A DNA stretch of 64,000 nt from assembly GCF_013377535.1 (NCBI RefSeq), contig NZ_JABCJE010000003.1, positions 124,001-188,000 on the forward strand, read 5' to 3'. This DNA comes from Donghicola mangrovi. GTDB lineage: Bacteria; Pseudomonadota; Alphaproteobacteria; Rhodobacterales; Rhodobacteraceae. Position numbers and translations under genes: made by a program. This document shows positions 19,163 through 28,325 of this stretch, one piece after another. The stretch's first letter is position 1. Each line of letters opens with the position of its first letter. The notes under the pieces were generated by a model, which did no database searches, was not told where the DNA came from, and was given only the letters and a program-made list of their open reading frames with translations.

Positions 19163-20128
19163 ATGACCGAGAGCCAGATCGATATTGTTGAAACTTCGGC
19201 CGAGGTGGCGCCGGTGGATGTGGTGTCCGAGCCGGTGGCCCCGGTGGTGCGGCGGCCTCATGTGGCGACAACCGAGGAGGTGCGGCGGGCCTTTGAGACC
19301 GGCGAGTACCCCTATGACACCAAGATGTCGCGGGTGTCCTATGAGCACGAGAAGGCCAAATTGCAGGCAGAACTGCTGAAGGTGCAGCTGTGGGCCCAAG
19401 AGACCGGCCAGCGGTTCGTGGTGCTGTTCGAGGGGCGCGATGCCGCGGGCAAGGGCGGCACGATCAAACGCTTTATGGAGCATCTGAACCCGAGGGCGGC
19501 CCGCGTTGTGGCCTTGAACAAGCCCACGTGGGAGGAGCAGGGACAGTGGTATTTCCAGCGCTATGTGCGCGAGCTGCCGACCGTGGGGGAAATGGTGTTC
19601 TATGACCGCAGTTGGTACAACCGTGCGGGCGTCGAGCGGGTTATGGGGTTCTGCGAGCCCAACGACTATCTGGAGTTCATGCGGCAGGCCCCCGATCTGG
19701 AGCGGATGCTGGTGCGATCGGGGATCCGGCTCTACAAATACTGGTTCTCGGTCACGCAAGAAGAGCAGCGCCGCCGGTTCAAGCAGCGCGAGACGGACCC
19801 GTTGAAGCGGTGGAAACTGTCACCCATCGACAAGGCCAGTCTGGACAAGTGGGACGACTATACCGAGGCCAAGGAGGCAATGTTCTTTTACACGGACACG
19901 GCCGATGCGCCTTGGACGATCGTGAAATCCGACGACAAGAAGCGCGCACGGATCAACTGTATGCGCCACTTCCTGAGCACCATCGATTATCCGGACAAAG
20001 ACCGGAAGATCGTCAAGGCGCCCGATCCCTTGATCGTGGGCGGGGCCAGTCATGTGATCCACCGGTCCGAGCATATTCTGGGCACGGCCTTGCATCCCGA
20101 TCACCGGCGGGTGGCCGAGGACGGGTAA
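19163..20128 (+). CDS. ppk2: Polyphosphate kinase 2
   Basis: This 321-residue P-loop kinase of the PPK2 family phosphorylates nucleoside diphosphates (or monophosphates) with polyphosphate as donor. Walker A is FEGRDAAGKGGTIKRF near residues 89-104. Walker B is VFYDRSWYNRAG near residues 145-156. The lid is rich in arginine and lysine (EEQRRRFKQRETDPLKRWKLSPID). It looks like a one-domain class I PPK2. ATG 19163 has AAGGAGAG upstream; a longer start at 19109 lacks support. The first ~35 residues are a low-complexity, VAP-rich extension. It is 9 kb from ppk1 and on the opposite strand, so separately regulated. Confidence 0.94.
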   Translation: MTESQIDIVETSAEVAPVDVVSEPVAPVVRRPHVATTEEVRRAFETGEYPYDTKMSRVSYEHEKAKLQAELLKVQLWAQETGQRFVVLFEGRDAAGKGGTIKRFMEHLNPRAARVVALNKPTWEEQGQWYFQRYVRELPTVGEMVFYDRSWYNRAGVERVMGFCEPNDYLEFMRQAPDLERMLVRSGIRLYKYWFSVTQEEQRRRFKQRETDPLKRWKLSPIDKASLDKWDDYTEAKEAMFFYTDTADAPWTIVKSDDKKRARINCMRHFLSTIDYPDKDRKIVKAPDPLIVGGASHVIHRSEHILGTALHPDHRRVAEDG

Positions 20129-20171
20129 GGCGGAATAACGCCCCTGTAAAAACGCAAGAAAGGGTGTGCGG

Positions 20172-20197
20172 TCGGGCAGGGGAAATCCCTTGCCCGA
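20172..20197 (+). other. Hairpin downstream of ppk2
   Basis: TCGGGCAGGGG pairs with CCCTTGCCCGA across AAAT (11-bp stem, one G-T pair). No T-tract follows, so it is only a possible terminator or mRNA end. Confidence 0.45.
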
Positions 20198-20224
20198 TGG
20201 GGTGGGGCGCTCTATTCCGACCAT

Positions 20225-21625
20225 ATGATCAAAAATCCTGCACTTCCGTATTCCACCCATTTCCGGGCCACTTTGCTGCTGGGCTTGCCCTTGATCGGGG
20301 GGCATCTGGCACAGTTTGCCGTGTGGGCGACCGATACGCTGATGGTCGGGCGCTACGGGGTCGAGGAACTGGCGGCTGTGGTGCTGGCCACGTCCCTGAT
20401 GATGACGCTATTCATTTTCGGGTCGGGGTTTGCGTGGGCGGTGATGCCGCTGGTGGCGGCCTCTCAGGCCGAGGGGGACGATGTGGCGGTGCGGCGGCAG
20501 ACGCGGATGGGTCTGTGGCTGAGCACCCTGTTCGGGCTGGCTTGTTTGCCTGCGCTGATCTGGTCGAAGCCCATTCTGGTGGCGATCGGGCAGGAGCCTG
20601 ACCTAGCGGCGCTGGCGCAGGATTATCTGCGGATCGCGGGCTGGGGCATTCTGCCAGGCCTTTTCGTGAACGTCATGAAAAGCTATCTGGCCGCGCTGGA
20701 GCGCACGGCGGTGGTTTTGTGGATCACGGTGGCGGCGGCGCTCACCAATGCGGTGGTGAACTATGCGCTGATATTCGGCCACTGGGGCGCGCCCGAGATG
20801 GGCGTGCGCGGGGCGGCTGTGGCCTCGGTTCTGGTGCAGGTCGTGTCGCTGATCGGGTGCGTGTGGTATGCGCGGGTGGTTCTGCCCCAGCACGCTCTGT
20901 TCCAGCGGATGTGGCGGCCCGATTGGGATGTGTTCCTGACCGTGTTCAAGCTGGGTGTGCCGATTGGTTTTACGGCGCTGAGCGAGGTGGCTTTGTTCGC
21001 TTTTGCGGCGGTGGTGATGGGCTGGTTGGGGGCGGTGCCCTTGGCCGCGCACGGGATCGTGCTGCAGGTGGCGACGGCGACGTTTATGATCCACATGGGG
21101 CTGTCGAATGCGGCGACCGTGCGGGCGGGGACGTCCTTTGGCCGCAAGGACAGCGCCAACCTGAAGCGGGCGGCGATTGCAGCGATGAGCCTGTCGTTCT
21201 GCGTGTCCGTGGTGGCCGTGCTGGCGATGCTGATCTACCCCGAAGAGCTGATCATGCTGTTCATGCGCGAGGACGAGGTCCAGATTCAGGCCATCCTGAC
21301 CGTGGGGGTGACCCTGATGGGGATGGCGGCGCTGTTCCAATTTGTGGACGCCACGCAGGTGCTGGCGATTGGCCTGTTGCGCGGATTGCAGGACACCACG
21401 AAACCGATGTGGTTCGCGGGCTTCAGCTATTGGATTGTGGGCGCGCCGATGGGCCTGCTGCTGAGCATGCAGATGGGCTGGGGCGCGCAGGGCGTGTGGA
21501 TGGGCTTGGTGCTGGGGCTGGCCAGCGCGGCGGTGCTGCTGATGGGGCGGTTCTGGCTGTTCAGTCTGCCGCGCATCCGCGAAGAAGAGGCCGCGCTGCC
21601 CCTTGAGGCCACCGAAGCGGCCTGA
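20225..21625 (+). CDS. MATE family efflux transporter
   Basis: This 466-residue inner-membrane protein has twelve hydrophobic segments arranged as two six-helix halves, the layout of MATE/NorM multidrug or metabolite/cation antiporters. Family features include the N-terminal LPLIGGHLAQFAVWATDTLMVGRYG with the helix-1 aspartate, PGLFVNVMKSYLAALERTAV after helix 5, and GLSNAATVRAGTSFGR at the start of the second half. The substrate cannot be read. It is 97 bp from ppk2 with an intervening hairpin, so it probably has its own promoter. Confidence 0.92.
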   Translation: MIKNPALPYSTHFRATLLLGLPLIGGHLAQFAVWATDTLMVGRYGVEELAAVVLATSLMMTLFIFGSGFAWAVMPLVAASQAEGDDVAVRRQTRMGLWLSTLFGLACLPALIWSKPILVAIGQEPDLAALAQDYLRIAGWGILPGLFVNVMKSYLAALERTAVVLWITVAAALTNAVVNYALIFGHWGAPEMGVRGAAVASVLVQVVSLIGCVWYARVVLPQHALFQRMWRPDWDVFLTVFKLGVPIGFTALSEVALFAFAAVVMGWLGAVPLAAHGIVLQVATATFMIHMGLSNAATVRAGTSFGRKDSANLKRAAIAAMSLSFCVSVVAVLAMLIYPEELIMLFMREDEVQIQAILTVGVTLMGMAALFQFVDATQVLAIGLLRGLQDTTKPMWFAGFSYWIVGAPMGLLLSMQMGWGAQGVWMGLVLGLASAAVLLMGRFWLFSLPRIREEEAALPLEATEAA

Positions 21626-21628
21626 GGA

Positions 21629-22063
21629 TCAGTCGTCGCTGTCGTCTGCGGCCGCGCCGCCTTGGGAGGCCAGCAGACGGTCGGCTTTCTTGCGGGTCAG
21701 GACGCTGCGCAGGTCGTGCATGGCCAATAGCAGCGAGTCCGAGATTTGTTCGAGCTGCTCGTCGGTGGCCTTGGTCTGGGCCCAATGTGCGGTCAGGTTC
21801 AGGTGATCCACCGTGCGCAGGATGTCGTCGATCTGGCGTTGTGCCAGAGTTTCGTTCCGCTCGCGCATCCAGTCGGCGATGGCGGCCAGATCCTCGGGGG
21901 TCAGGTCGCGATCGCCGTGAGGTTTGATTTCGCCGTTGCGGATGTTCACAGCGGCGATCTGGTCCATCTCGATCCGGCGCATCCGGTTTTCCGTGTCCAC
22001 GCGAAACACGAAAGCCCCGTTTTCACGAATCCGAAAGAAATAGGGGGGCAGTTCGGTGGACAT
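21629..22063 (-). CDS. Conserved hypothetical protein
   Basis: This is a 144-residue soluble protein without signal peptide or transmembrane segment. The N-terminal half looks like small beta strands (YFFRIRENGAFVFRVDTENRMRRIEM, then AAVNIRNGEIKPHG). The C-terminal half is helical (LTPEDLAAIADWMRERNETLAQRQIDDILRTVDHLNL, EQLEQISDSLLLAMHDLRSVL) with an acidic end. I recognise no domain. It starts 12 bp downstream of the aspartate aminotransferase stop on the same strand, so it may be read from the same transcript. Confidence 0.7.
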   Translation of the reverse strand: MSTELPPYFFRIRENGAFVFRVDTENRMRRIEMDQIAAVNIRNGEIKPHGDRDLTPEDLAAIADWMRERNETLAQRQIDDILRTVDHLNLTAHWAQTKATDEQLEQISDSLLLAMHDLRSVLTRKKADRLLASQGGAAADDSDD

Positions 22064-22075
22064 GGATAATCGCTC

Positions 22076-23290
<1,215 letters not shown>

Positions 23291-23366
23291 TCATTTGAAA
23301 AGCGGTTCCGCTTGTCCTAGTCTTGGCGCGATGACCAATCAAGACACATCCGAGAAAGGGAGTCTG

Positions 23367-23756
23367 ATGGCAGACAACTGGTATAGCCCCGAAGCCGCAA
23401 CTTTTGGCGATCGCGTCGCCGCCGCCCGTGAAAAGGCAGGCATGAGCCAGATCCAGCTGGCCAAACGGTTGGGGATCAAACTGGGCACCTTGCAGGGCTG
23501 GGAAGAAGACACCAAAGAGCCGCGCGCCAACAAATTGCAGATGATGGCGGGTTTGCTGAACGTATCCATCATGTGGCTCTTGAATGGCGAGGGGGATGGC
23601 GTAGAAGGCCCCGTAGAGGAAAGCAACGTCCCCACGGCCATCAACGACATTCTGGCCGAGATGCGGGACCTGAAGACGCAGATGACCCAAGGGGCCGAAC
23701 GGCTGGCCCGCCTTGAGAAAAAGCTGCGTTTGACCCTGAAGGAGATCGAACAGTGA
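23367..23756 (+). CDS. XRE-family helix-turn-helix regulator
   Basis: This 129-residue protein has an N-terminal HTH_3 domain at about residues 10-65 (FGDRVAAAREKAGMSQIQLAKRLGIKLGTLQGWEED, then LLNVSIMWLLNGEGDG). The C-terminal helix has coiled-coil character (NDILAEMRDLKTQMTQGAERLARLEKKLRLTLKEIE) and probably dimerises it. I chose ATG 23367 because AAAGGGAG lies just upstream; ATG 23331 would add 12 residues. It overlaps sdhE by 4 bp (ATGA-type), so the two are translationally linked. Targets are unknown. Confidence 0.82.
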   Translation: MADNWYSPEAATFGDRVAAAREKAGMSQIQLAKRLGIKLGTLQGWEEDTKEPRANKLQMMAGLLNVSIMWLLNGEGDGVEGPVEESNVPTAINDILAEMRDLKTQMTQGAERLARLEKKLRLTLKEIEQ

Positions 23757-24025
23757 CCCAGACCGAGACCCACGAAACCCGACTGAAGCGCCTGATCATG
23801 CGCTCCAACTATCGGGGGATCAAGGAAATGGATCTGATCCTGAAAGGCTATGCCGATCGCCGCCTGACCGAGATGTCGGCGGACGAGCTGGACCTCTATG
23901 AGGACCTGCTCGAGGAGAACGACCACGACCTGTATCAGTGGGTCAGCGGACAGGGGGCAACCCCCGCCCGGTATCTGGATCTGGTGACCGACATCGCGCG
24001 CGGTCTGACCCAGTTCACAAAATAA
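23753..24025 (+). CDS. sdhE: Succinate dehydrogenase flavinylation factor SdhE
   Basis: This 90-residue protein of the SdhE/Sdh5 family promotes covalent attachment of FAD to the SdhA subunit of succinate dehydrogenase. The diagnostic R-G-x-x-E motif is R21-G22-I-K-E25 within SNYRGIKEMDLIL. The rest is the expected five-helix bundle (DELDLYEDLLEENDHDLYQWV). It overlaps the preceding regulator gene by 4 bp. Confidence 0.92.
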   Translation: MTQTETHETRLKRLIMRSNYRGIKEMDLILKGYADRRLTEMSADELDLYEDLLEENDHDLYQWVSGQGATPARYLDLVTDIARGLTQFTK

Positions 24026-24057
24026 GGCAGATTTTAGCCATCTTCTTGGGCATTTAA

Positions 24058-24117
24058 CCGAATATTCGGCATTATCCCTTCAGTCTCCGTTTTGAAGAAA
24101 ATACTGCGGAGACTGAA
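24058..24117. promoter_or_regulatory. Palindrome and inverted repeat upstream of MarR-type regulator
   Basis: CCGAATATTCGG (24058-24069) is a perfect 12-bp palindrome. An 11-bp perfect inverted repeat follows: TTCAGTCTCCG (24079-24089) and CGGAGACTGAA (24107-24117), spaced by 17 bp and ending 4 bp before the start codon. Either may be the operator for autoregulation; the second could also form a leader hairpin that covers the ribosome-binding site. Confidence 0.55.
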
Positions 24118-24121
24118 ATCG

Positions 24122-24619
24122 ATGGTTATGCACTCGCCTCCGGCCCGTACGGCCGATCAGAACTTCATGGCGCGCTACCTGGACACCCTGTCGCTGGTGG
24201 AGCGCCTTCATCGCCTGCTGTTGGACGTCATCAAGGACGAGTTCGAGCGTGTGGGCGTTCTGGAAATCAACGCCGTTCAGGGCCTGTTGCTGTTCAATAT
24301 CGGCGAACACGAGGTCACGGCGGGCGAACTCAAATCCCGCGGATATTATCAGGGCAGCAACGTCAGCTATAACCTGAAAAAGCTGGTGGACATGGGCTAC
24401 ATGCACCACGAACGCTGCGCGATGGATCGCCGCTCGGTGCGGGTGCGTCTGACAGAGCGGGGGCGTAATGTGCGCGATGTGGTGTCGGACCTGTTCTTGC
24501 GCCATGCGGACGGTCTGCAAACCAAGGCCGTGCTGGACATGGACGGTGTGGACACCATCGCGGGCGCGCTGAAGCGCGTGGAACGGTACTGGACCGACCA
24601 GATCCGCTACATCTACTGA
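24122..24619 (+). CDS. MarR-like winged-helix regulator (LdtR type)
   Basis: This 165-residue protein has a long N-terminal helix (DQNFMARYLDTLSLVERLHRLLLDVIKDEFERVGV), a winged-helix DNA-binding core (ITA-like recognition region ELKSRGYYQGSNVSYNLKKLVDMGYMHHE, wing RRSVRVRLTERGRNV) and a C-terminal dimerisation helix. The arrangement is that of MarR proteins, and the sequence resembles the LdtR group of alphaproteobacteria, linked in studied cases to cell-envelope and stress genes. The start is ATG 24122 (ATG 24128 possible). Two symmetric DNA elements lie immediately upstream. Confidence 0.82.
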   Translation: MVMHSPPARTADQNFMARYLDTLSLVERLHRLLLDVIKDEFERVGVLEINAVQGLLLFNIGEHEVTAGELKSRGYYQGSNVSYNLKKLVDMGYMHHERCAMDRRSVRVRLTERGRNVRDVVSDLFLRHADGLQTKAVLDMDGVDTIAGALKRVERYWTDQIRYIY

Positions 24620-24661
24620 AATCGACCGACAAACGCCGGGGGGATGTTTTGTCTGCCAAAT

Positions 24662-24700
24662 GGAAAAGGACTTCGGGGATTTCCCCGAGGCCCTTTTCCT
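24662..24700. terminator. Bidirectional terminator between regulator and gloA
   Basis: A long stem joins GGAAAAGGACTTCGGGGA and CCCCGAGGCCCTTTTCC across a short loop, with A-rich and T-rich edges on both sides. It separates two convergent genes. Confidence 0.8.
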
Positions 24701-24703
24701 TTG

Positions 24704-25132
24704 TTACCAATGGCCGGTGTTTTCCATGCTGACCCACGGCTCGGCGGGGGGCAGGGCGTCGCCCTCTTGGAGCAGCTCGATGGACACATTGTCGGGCGAG
24801 CGGACAAAGGCCATGTGCCCGTCACGGGGCGGACGGTTGATGGTGACGCCGTTGTCCATCAGGTGCTGGCACATCTCGTAGATATTGGGCACGCGGTAGG
24901 CCAGATGCCCGAAATGGCGGCTGTCCGAAGGGAGCCCTTCGTCGCCATCCCAGTTATAGGTCAGCTCGACGGGGCATTCCTCTTGCCCCTCGGGAGCCAT
25001 GAAAACAAGGCTGAAGCGGCCTTTTTCATTGTCGATGCGGCGGGTCTCTTTCAGCCCGAGCAGGGCAAAGAACGCCATGGTTTTTTCCAGATCCAGAACG
25101 CGGACCATGGTGTGCAAATAACGGACAGCCAT
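24704..25132 (-). CDS. gloA: Lactoylglutathione lyase (glyoxalase I)
   Basis: This 142-residue metalloenzyme converts the methylglyoxal-glutathione hemithioacetal to S-lactoylglutathione. Two glyoxalase beta-alpha-beta-beta-beta modules are present. The four metal ligands appear as H7 (RYLHTMVRV), E56 (PVELTYNW), H76 (FGHLAY) and E119 (VSIELLQEG), as in the short nickel-dependent enzymes. A glutathione reductase gene lies at the right end of the window, but not linked. The start has AGGAG upstream. Confidence 0.93.
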   Translation of the reverse strand: MAVRYLHTMVRVLDLEKTMAFFALLGLKETRRIDNEKGRFSLVFMAPEGQEECPVELTYNWDGDEGLPSDSRHFGHLAYRVPNIYEMCQHLMDNGVTINRPPRDGHMAFVRSPDNVSIELLQEGDALPPAEPWVSMENTGHW

Positions 25133-25258
25133 AATAACTCCTGATGTCTTTGGGCGCTAACGTAGGGTGGGGGCAGCCGGGATCAAAGCCTTAACTGGCA
25201 TTTCCCGATTTGCGCCGATACAACACACCGCAAACACGCAGCGAAATGGGAGGCCCCC

Positions 25259-26038
25259 GTGCGCCAGTATCTTGAGGCCCTGCAGACCATTCTGGATCAG
25301 GGCGAGGAATCGTCGGACCGCACCGGCACCGGAACCATCAGCTATTTCGGGATGCAGCAGCGCTATTCGCTGGCCGACGGGTTTCCCTTGGTCACTACAA
25401 AGAAGCTGCACCTGAAGTCGATTATCCATGAACTTCTGTGGTTTCTGGCGGGCGATACGAACATCAAGTACCTGAAGGACAATGGTGTTTCGATCTGGGA
25501 CGAATGGGCGGACGAACAGGGCGATCTGGGCCCGGTCTATGGCAAGCAGTGGCGCGATTTCGGCGGTGTGGACCAGATCGAGAACCTGGTTCAGATGATC
25601 AAAACCAGCCCCGACAGCCGCCGCCTGATCGTGTCCGCGTGGAACCCCGTGGACGTACCGAACATGGCGCTGCCCCCGTGCCACACCATGTGGCAGGTCC
25701 GCGTGATTGGCCGCAAAATGCACCTGCAACTCTACCAGCGCTCGGCGGACATGTTCCTTGGGGTGCCGTTCAACATCGCGTCTTATGCGATGCTGCTGAA
25801 GATGCTGGCCCATGTCACGGGCTACGAGGCCGGTGATTTCGTTCACACCATCGGCGACGCGCATATCTATTCCAACCACATGGAGCAGGTGAAATTGCAG
25901 CTCTCTCGCACGCCCAAGGCGCTGCCGCAGCTGAACATCGCCCGCGATGTGACCTCGCTGTTCGACTTCAAATTCGAGGATTTCGAAGTCGTCGGCTATG
26001 ACCCTGATCCCGCAATCAAAGCACCGGTGGCCGTATGA
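25259..26038 (+). CDS. thyA: Thymidylate synthase
   Basis: This 259-residue enzyme methylates dUMP to dTMP with methylenetetrahydrofolate. Motifs are [16 protein letters not shown] near the start, [11 protein letters not shown], the active-site cysteine C141 in [27 protein letters not shown] and GDAHIYSNH. The start is GTG 25259 with GGGAGG upstream. It overlaps folA by 4 bp, so the dihydrofolate it makes is recycled by a coupled product. Confidence 0.96.
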   Translation: MRQYLEALQTILDQGEESSDRTGTGTISYFGMQQRYSLADGFPLVTTKKLHLKSIIHELLWFLAGDTNIKYLKDNGVSIWDEWADEQGDLGPVYGKQWRDFGGVDQIENLVQMIKTSPDSRRLIVSAWNPVDVPNMALPPCHTMWQVRVIGRKMHLQLYQRSADMFLGVPFNIASYAMLLKMLAHVTGYEAGDFVHTIGDAHIYSNHMEQVKLQLSRTPKALPQLNIARDVTSLFDFKFEDFEVVGYDPDPAIKAPVAV

Positions 26039-26514
26039 TTACTCTGATCGTTGCCCGCGACAAAAACGGCGCCATTGGCAAGGACAACACCATCCCGTGG
26101 GAAGCCCCCGAGGATCTGAAGTTCTTTCAGCGCGAAACTAATGGCGCTGCGGTCATCATGGGCCGCAACACGTGGGAAAGCCTGCCGTTCAAGCCCTTGA
26201 AAAACCGGCTGAACATCGTCGTGACCTCGCAAGAGGTCAGCGCAGAACACACCGCCACATCGGTCAAGGACGCGCTCGATATGGCCCACGCTGCGGGCCA
26301 CCGCCGCGTCTACGGCATCGGTGGCGCGGGCATCTACCGCGAGATGCTGGCCCACGCCGACCGCCTGCTGATCACCGAGGTGGACACCGAGGTCACCGAC
26401 CCTGACACGTTCTTCCCCGAAGTGTCCGCGGACGATTGGCGGCTGATCGGCACGACCCTCCTGAGGACCGAGGCGCCCCGCTGCGCCGTGCGCGAACTGT
26501 TGCGTCGGGGATAG
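26035..26514 (+). CDS. folA: Dihydrofolate reductase
   Basis: This 159-residue NADPH-dependent enzyme reduces dihydrofolate to tetrahydrofolate. Visible are [28 protein letters not shown] at the N-terminus, [23 protein letters not shown], and the cofactor loop [13 protein letters not shown]. Its ATG overlaps the thyA stop (ATGA). The dispersed motif copy 5 and a terminator follow. Confidence 0.95.
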   Translation: MITLIVARDKNGAIGKDNTIPWEAPEDLKFFQRETNGAAVIMGRNTWESLPFKPLKNRLNIVVTSQEVSAEHTATSVKDALDMAHAAGHRRVYGIGGAGIYREMLAHADRLLITEVDTEVTDPDTFFPEVSADDWRLIGTTLLRTEAPRCAVRELLRRG

Positions 26515-26533
26515 GGCGCAACCATCAGCCTTT

Positions 26534-26552
26534 TCATCTTGGCAAAAATACC
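26534..26552 (-). repeat. Dispersed GAGTATTT motif, copy 5 (inverse orientation)
   Basis: It reads TCATCTTGGCAAAAATACC on the plus strand, i.e. the reverse complement of the general motif with CCAAGATGA in place of CAAAGAAGAA. It lies directly after folA and before a terminator hairpin. Confidence 0.5.
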
Positions 26553-26562
26553 CAATAAATTG

Positions 26563-26591
26563 CGGGCGGCCCACCAAATGGCCGCCCGTTT
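26563..26591 (+). terminator. Terminator of thyA-folA
   Basis: A perfect 9-bp stem joins CGGGCGGCC (26563-26571) and GGCCGCCCG (26580-26588), followed by TTTG. The T-tract is short. Confidence 0.65.
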
Positions 26592-26653
26592 GCATATCGC
26601 CTGTCACGATTGGCCCATCGGTGCCCCATCCACCATTCATCCATGAGTTGACC

Positions 26654-27007
26654 ATGCCCAAACAGATTTCCGCCCTTCTGATCCCTCTGAGCCTGCTGGC
26701 CGCCTGTGCGACCCCGCCCGCCAAGATCGAGCCGACGCCCGTTCTGGCAGACGCCTACACCCAGCTGACCTGCCCGCAACTGACCGCCCAATACGACGAG
26801 GCCGCCACCAAACTGGCCGACGCCGAAAAGCGCCAGAACAAGGCCGTGGCGGCGGATGCGGTTGGGGTCGGACTGGCCTTTATTCCGGTGTCGAAATTCA
26901 CCGGCGACGCCCACGAAGAGGTCGCCCTGCACAAGGGGCAGGTGGCCACCATCCGTCAGGTCCAGCTGTCGAAAAACTGCGTGCGTCTGGCGACCCCCGC
27001 CAGTTAA
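26654..27007 (+). CDS. Small predicted lipoprotein
   Basis: This 117-residue protein has a lipoprotein signal peptide: MPKQISALLIPLSL then the lipobox L-A-A-C with C18. The mature part begins ATPPAKIEPTP, then has a helix (LTAQYDEAATKLADAEKRQNKAV), a glycine/alanine-rich hydrophobic patch (AVGVGLAFIPVSKF) and a C-terminal helix ending in a CVRLATPAS tail. The two cysteines TCPQL and NCVRL could form a disulfide. ATG 26654 is chosen for the signal peptide; the longer ATG frame at 26621 has no support. Function is unknown. Confidence 0.75.
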   Translation: MPKQISALLIPLSLLAACATPPAKIEPTPVLADAYTQLTCPQLTAQYDEAATKLADAEKRQNKAVAADAVGVGLAFIPVSKFTGDAHEEVALHKGQVATIRQVQLSKNCVRLATPAS

Positions 27008-27029
27008 GCGCCCGCTACAAAAAACAAAA

Positions 27030-27051
27030 CCGAGGCGAAACGACGCCTCGG
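27030..27051 (-). terminator. Terminator of cspA
   Basis: CCGAGGCG (27030-27037) and CGCCTCGG (27044-27051) form a perfect stem. Read on the minus strand it is followed by TTTTGTTTTTTG. It also separates the convergent lipoprotein gene. Confidence 0.85.
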
Positions 27052-27089
27052 CTAAAATTCTTCGGGTGGCAATGCCATGCCTGAAAAGA

Positions 27090-27296
27090 TCAGATCAGCG
27101 TGAGGTCGCTGGCCATCTGACGGCCGTCACGGCCTTCTTTCAGTTCGTAACCCACTTTCTGGTTGTCAGCCAGACCGGTCAGCCCCGACCGCTCTACTGC
27201 AGAGATGTGTACGAATACGTCTTTGCCGCCCCCATCAGGTGCGATGAAGCCATATCCTTTGGTGGTGTTGAACCACTTGACGGTTCCTGTGGGCAT
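27090..27296 (-). CDS. cspA: Cold shock protein
   Basis: This 68-residue single cold-shock domain protein binds single-stranded RNA/DNA. RNP1 is KGYGFIAP and RNP2 is VFVHIS. The acidic loop and C-terminal SDLTLI are typical for alphaproteobacterial CspA. The divergent region up to 27503 is about 200 bp and would hold its promoter and long leader. I could not identify a defined thermosensor structure by eye. Confidence 0.94.
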   Translation of the reverse strand: MPTGTVKWFNTTKGYGFIAPDGGGKDVFVHISAVERSGLTGLADNQKVGYELKEGRDGRQMASDLTLI

Positions 27297-27503
27297 TGCC
27301 CCTTACTCCTTCTAGTCGTCTTTCCTGCCTGCGCAGGGCCTTTGCGTAACGTTCCACGCGACAGTCAAACGACTCGCTCCGAGGTTTCGGCTGCTTCGAG
27401 GTGGTCACAACTCCAGCGTTGCATGACTACTGTAAAAATCAAGCAAAACACAGTTGTAATCAGACTCACAATCACGACAGTGGCCAAAAAACAGGAGAAC
27501 GTG

Positions 27504-27815
27504 ATGAACCTCTATGGCCTCAAGACCTGTGACACCTGCCGGAAGGCGGCCAAGGCATTGCCGGATGCGAACTACATCGACGTCCGCAAGGATGGCGTGC
27601 CCGCCGAAGTGCTGTCCGCAGCCTACGACGTGTTCGGTGACAAGCTGGTGAACAAATCCAGCACCACATGGCGCGGATTGGACGAGGCAGAGCGTGCCCG
27701 CCCTGCGCTCGAGCTGCTGGCAGAGCATCCGACCCTGATGAAGCGCCCGCTGATTACACGGGACGGCCAGATGTGGCTGGGTTGGACCAAGGATGTGCAG
27801 GCAGAACTGGCTTAA
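27504..27815 (+). CDS. ArsC/Spx family reductase-like protein (YffB type)
   Basis: This 103-residue protein of the arsenate-reductase-like thioredoxin fold has its active-site motif near the N-terminus as C9-D-T-C12 in GLKTCDTCRKA. The C-terminal KRPLITRDGQMWLGW matches the YffB/Spx-related subgroup, which usually does not reduce arsenate and whose substrate is unclear. ATG 27504 has AGGAG upstream. No arsenic genes are near. Confidence 0.85.
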   Translation: MNLYGLKTCDTCRKAAKALPDANYIDVRKDGVPAEVLSAAYDVFGDKLVNKSSTTWRGLDEAERARPALELLAEHPTLMKRPLITRDGQMWLGWTKDVQAELA

Positions 27816-27823
27816 TTCCAACT

Positions 27824-28234
27824 TCAACGCGACAATGCGCTGAAGTCATTTGCGACTGAAGTCTCTCTGACCAAATGGGGCGGGCAGTTTCCCGTTCCAT
27901 TATAGTCCTTGTGGATCTCATGGGCTTGGGAGTTCGTCAGCAAATAGAAGGTTGGCGCCAAAGTGCTCAGGTTCAATTCTACAAAGAGAAAGTAGTCTGC
28001 ATCTCCCTTTGTGCGCATGTCGACAGGCCACCGCCCAATTTCACTTGGCCGACTGAGATATTGCCGCGTTTTGACCTCGATGGATTTTGCTCCGTCAGGT
28101 GTTGCGATCATTAAGTCATGGCCAGGAGCACCAGGGGGGCTGATATATGCAGCGAACCCCAGGGAAATGAACTTTGCGAGTGCAAGTTGCTCACCGAGAT
28201 CACCGGCCAGTTGATGCGATAGTTTTCTGAGCAT
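27824..28234 (-). CDS. PD-(D/E)XK nuclease-like hypothetical protein
   Basis: This 136-residue protein is not a recognised named family, but it shows the core of a PD-(D/E)XK nuclease fold: a helix with E15 (GDLGEQLALAKFISLGF), then D40 in GHDLMIAT, and E53-V-K55 in KSIEVKTRQY. This spacing matches the catalytic D...ExK. There is no signal peptide. Sequence composition is more AT-rich than the surroundings. It lies alone between arsC-like and thrS, convergent with the former, with no methylase or other restriction partner nearby. Nuclease activity is inferred only from these residues. Confidence 0.65.
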   Translation of the reverse strand: MLRKLSHQLAGDLGEQLALAKFISLGFAAYISPPGAPGHDLMIATPDGAKSIEVKTRQYLSRPSEIGRWPVDMRTKGDADYFLFVELNLSTLAPTFYLLTNSQAHEIHKDYNGTGNCPPHLVRETSVANDFSALSR

Positions 28235-28287
28235 CGGATTTCCAAAAGAAACTCATAGAATTGAAATGGATCGTTGTTTAAACGAAA

Positions 28288-28310
28288 AGGCCGCCCGAGT
28301 GGGGCGGCCT
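28288..28310 (-). terminator. Terminator of thrS
   Basis: AGGCCGCCC (28288-28296) pairs with GGGCGGCCT (28302-28310). On the minus strand the stem is followed by TTTTCGTTT. Confidence 0.85.
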
Positions 28311-28325
28311 TTGACGTTTTGAAGC

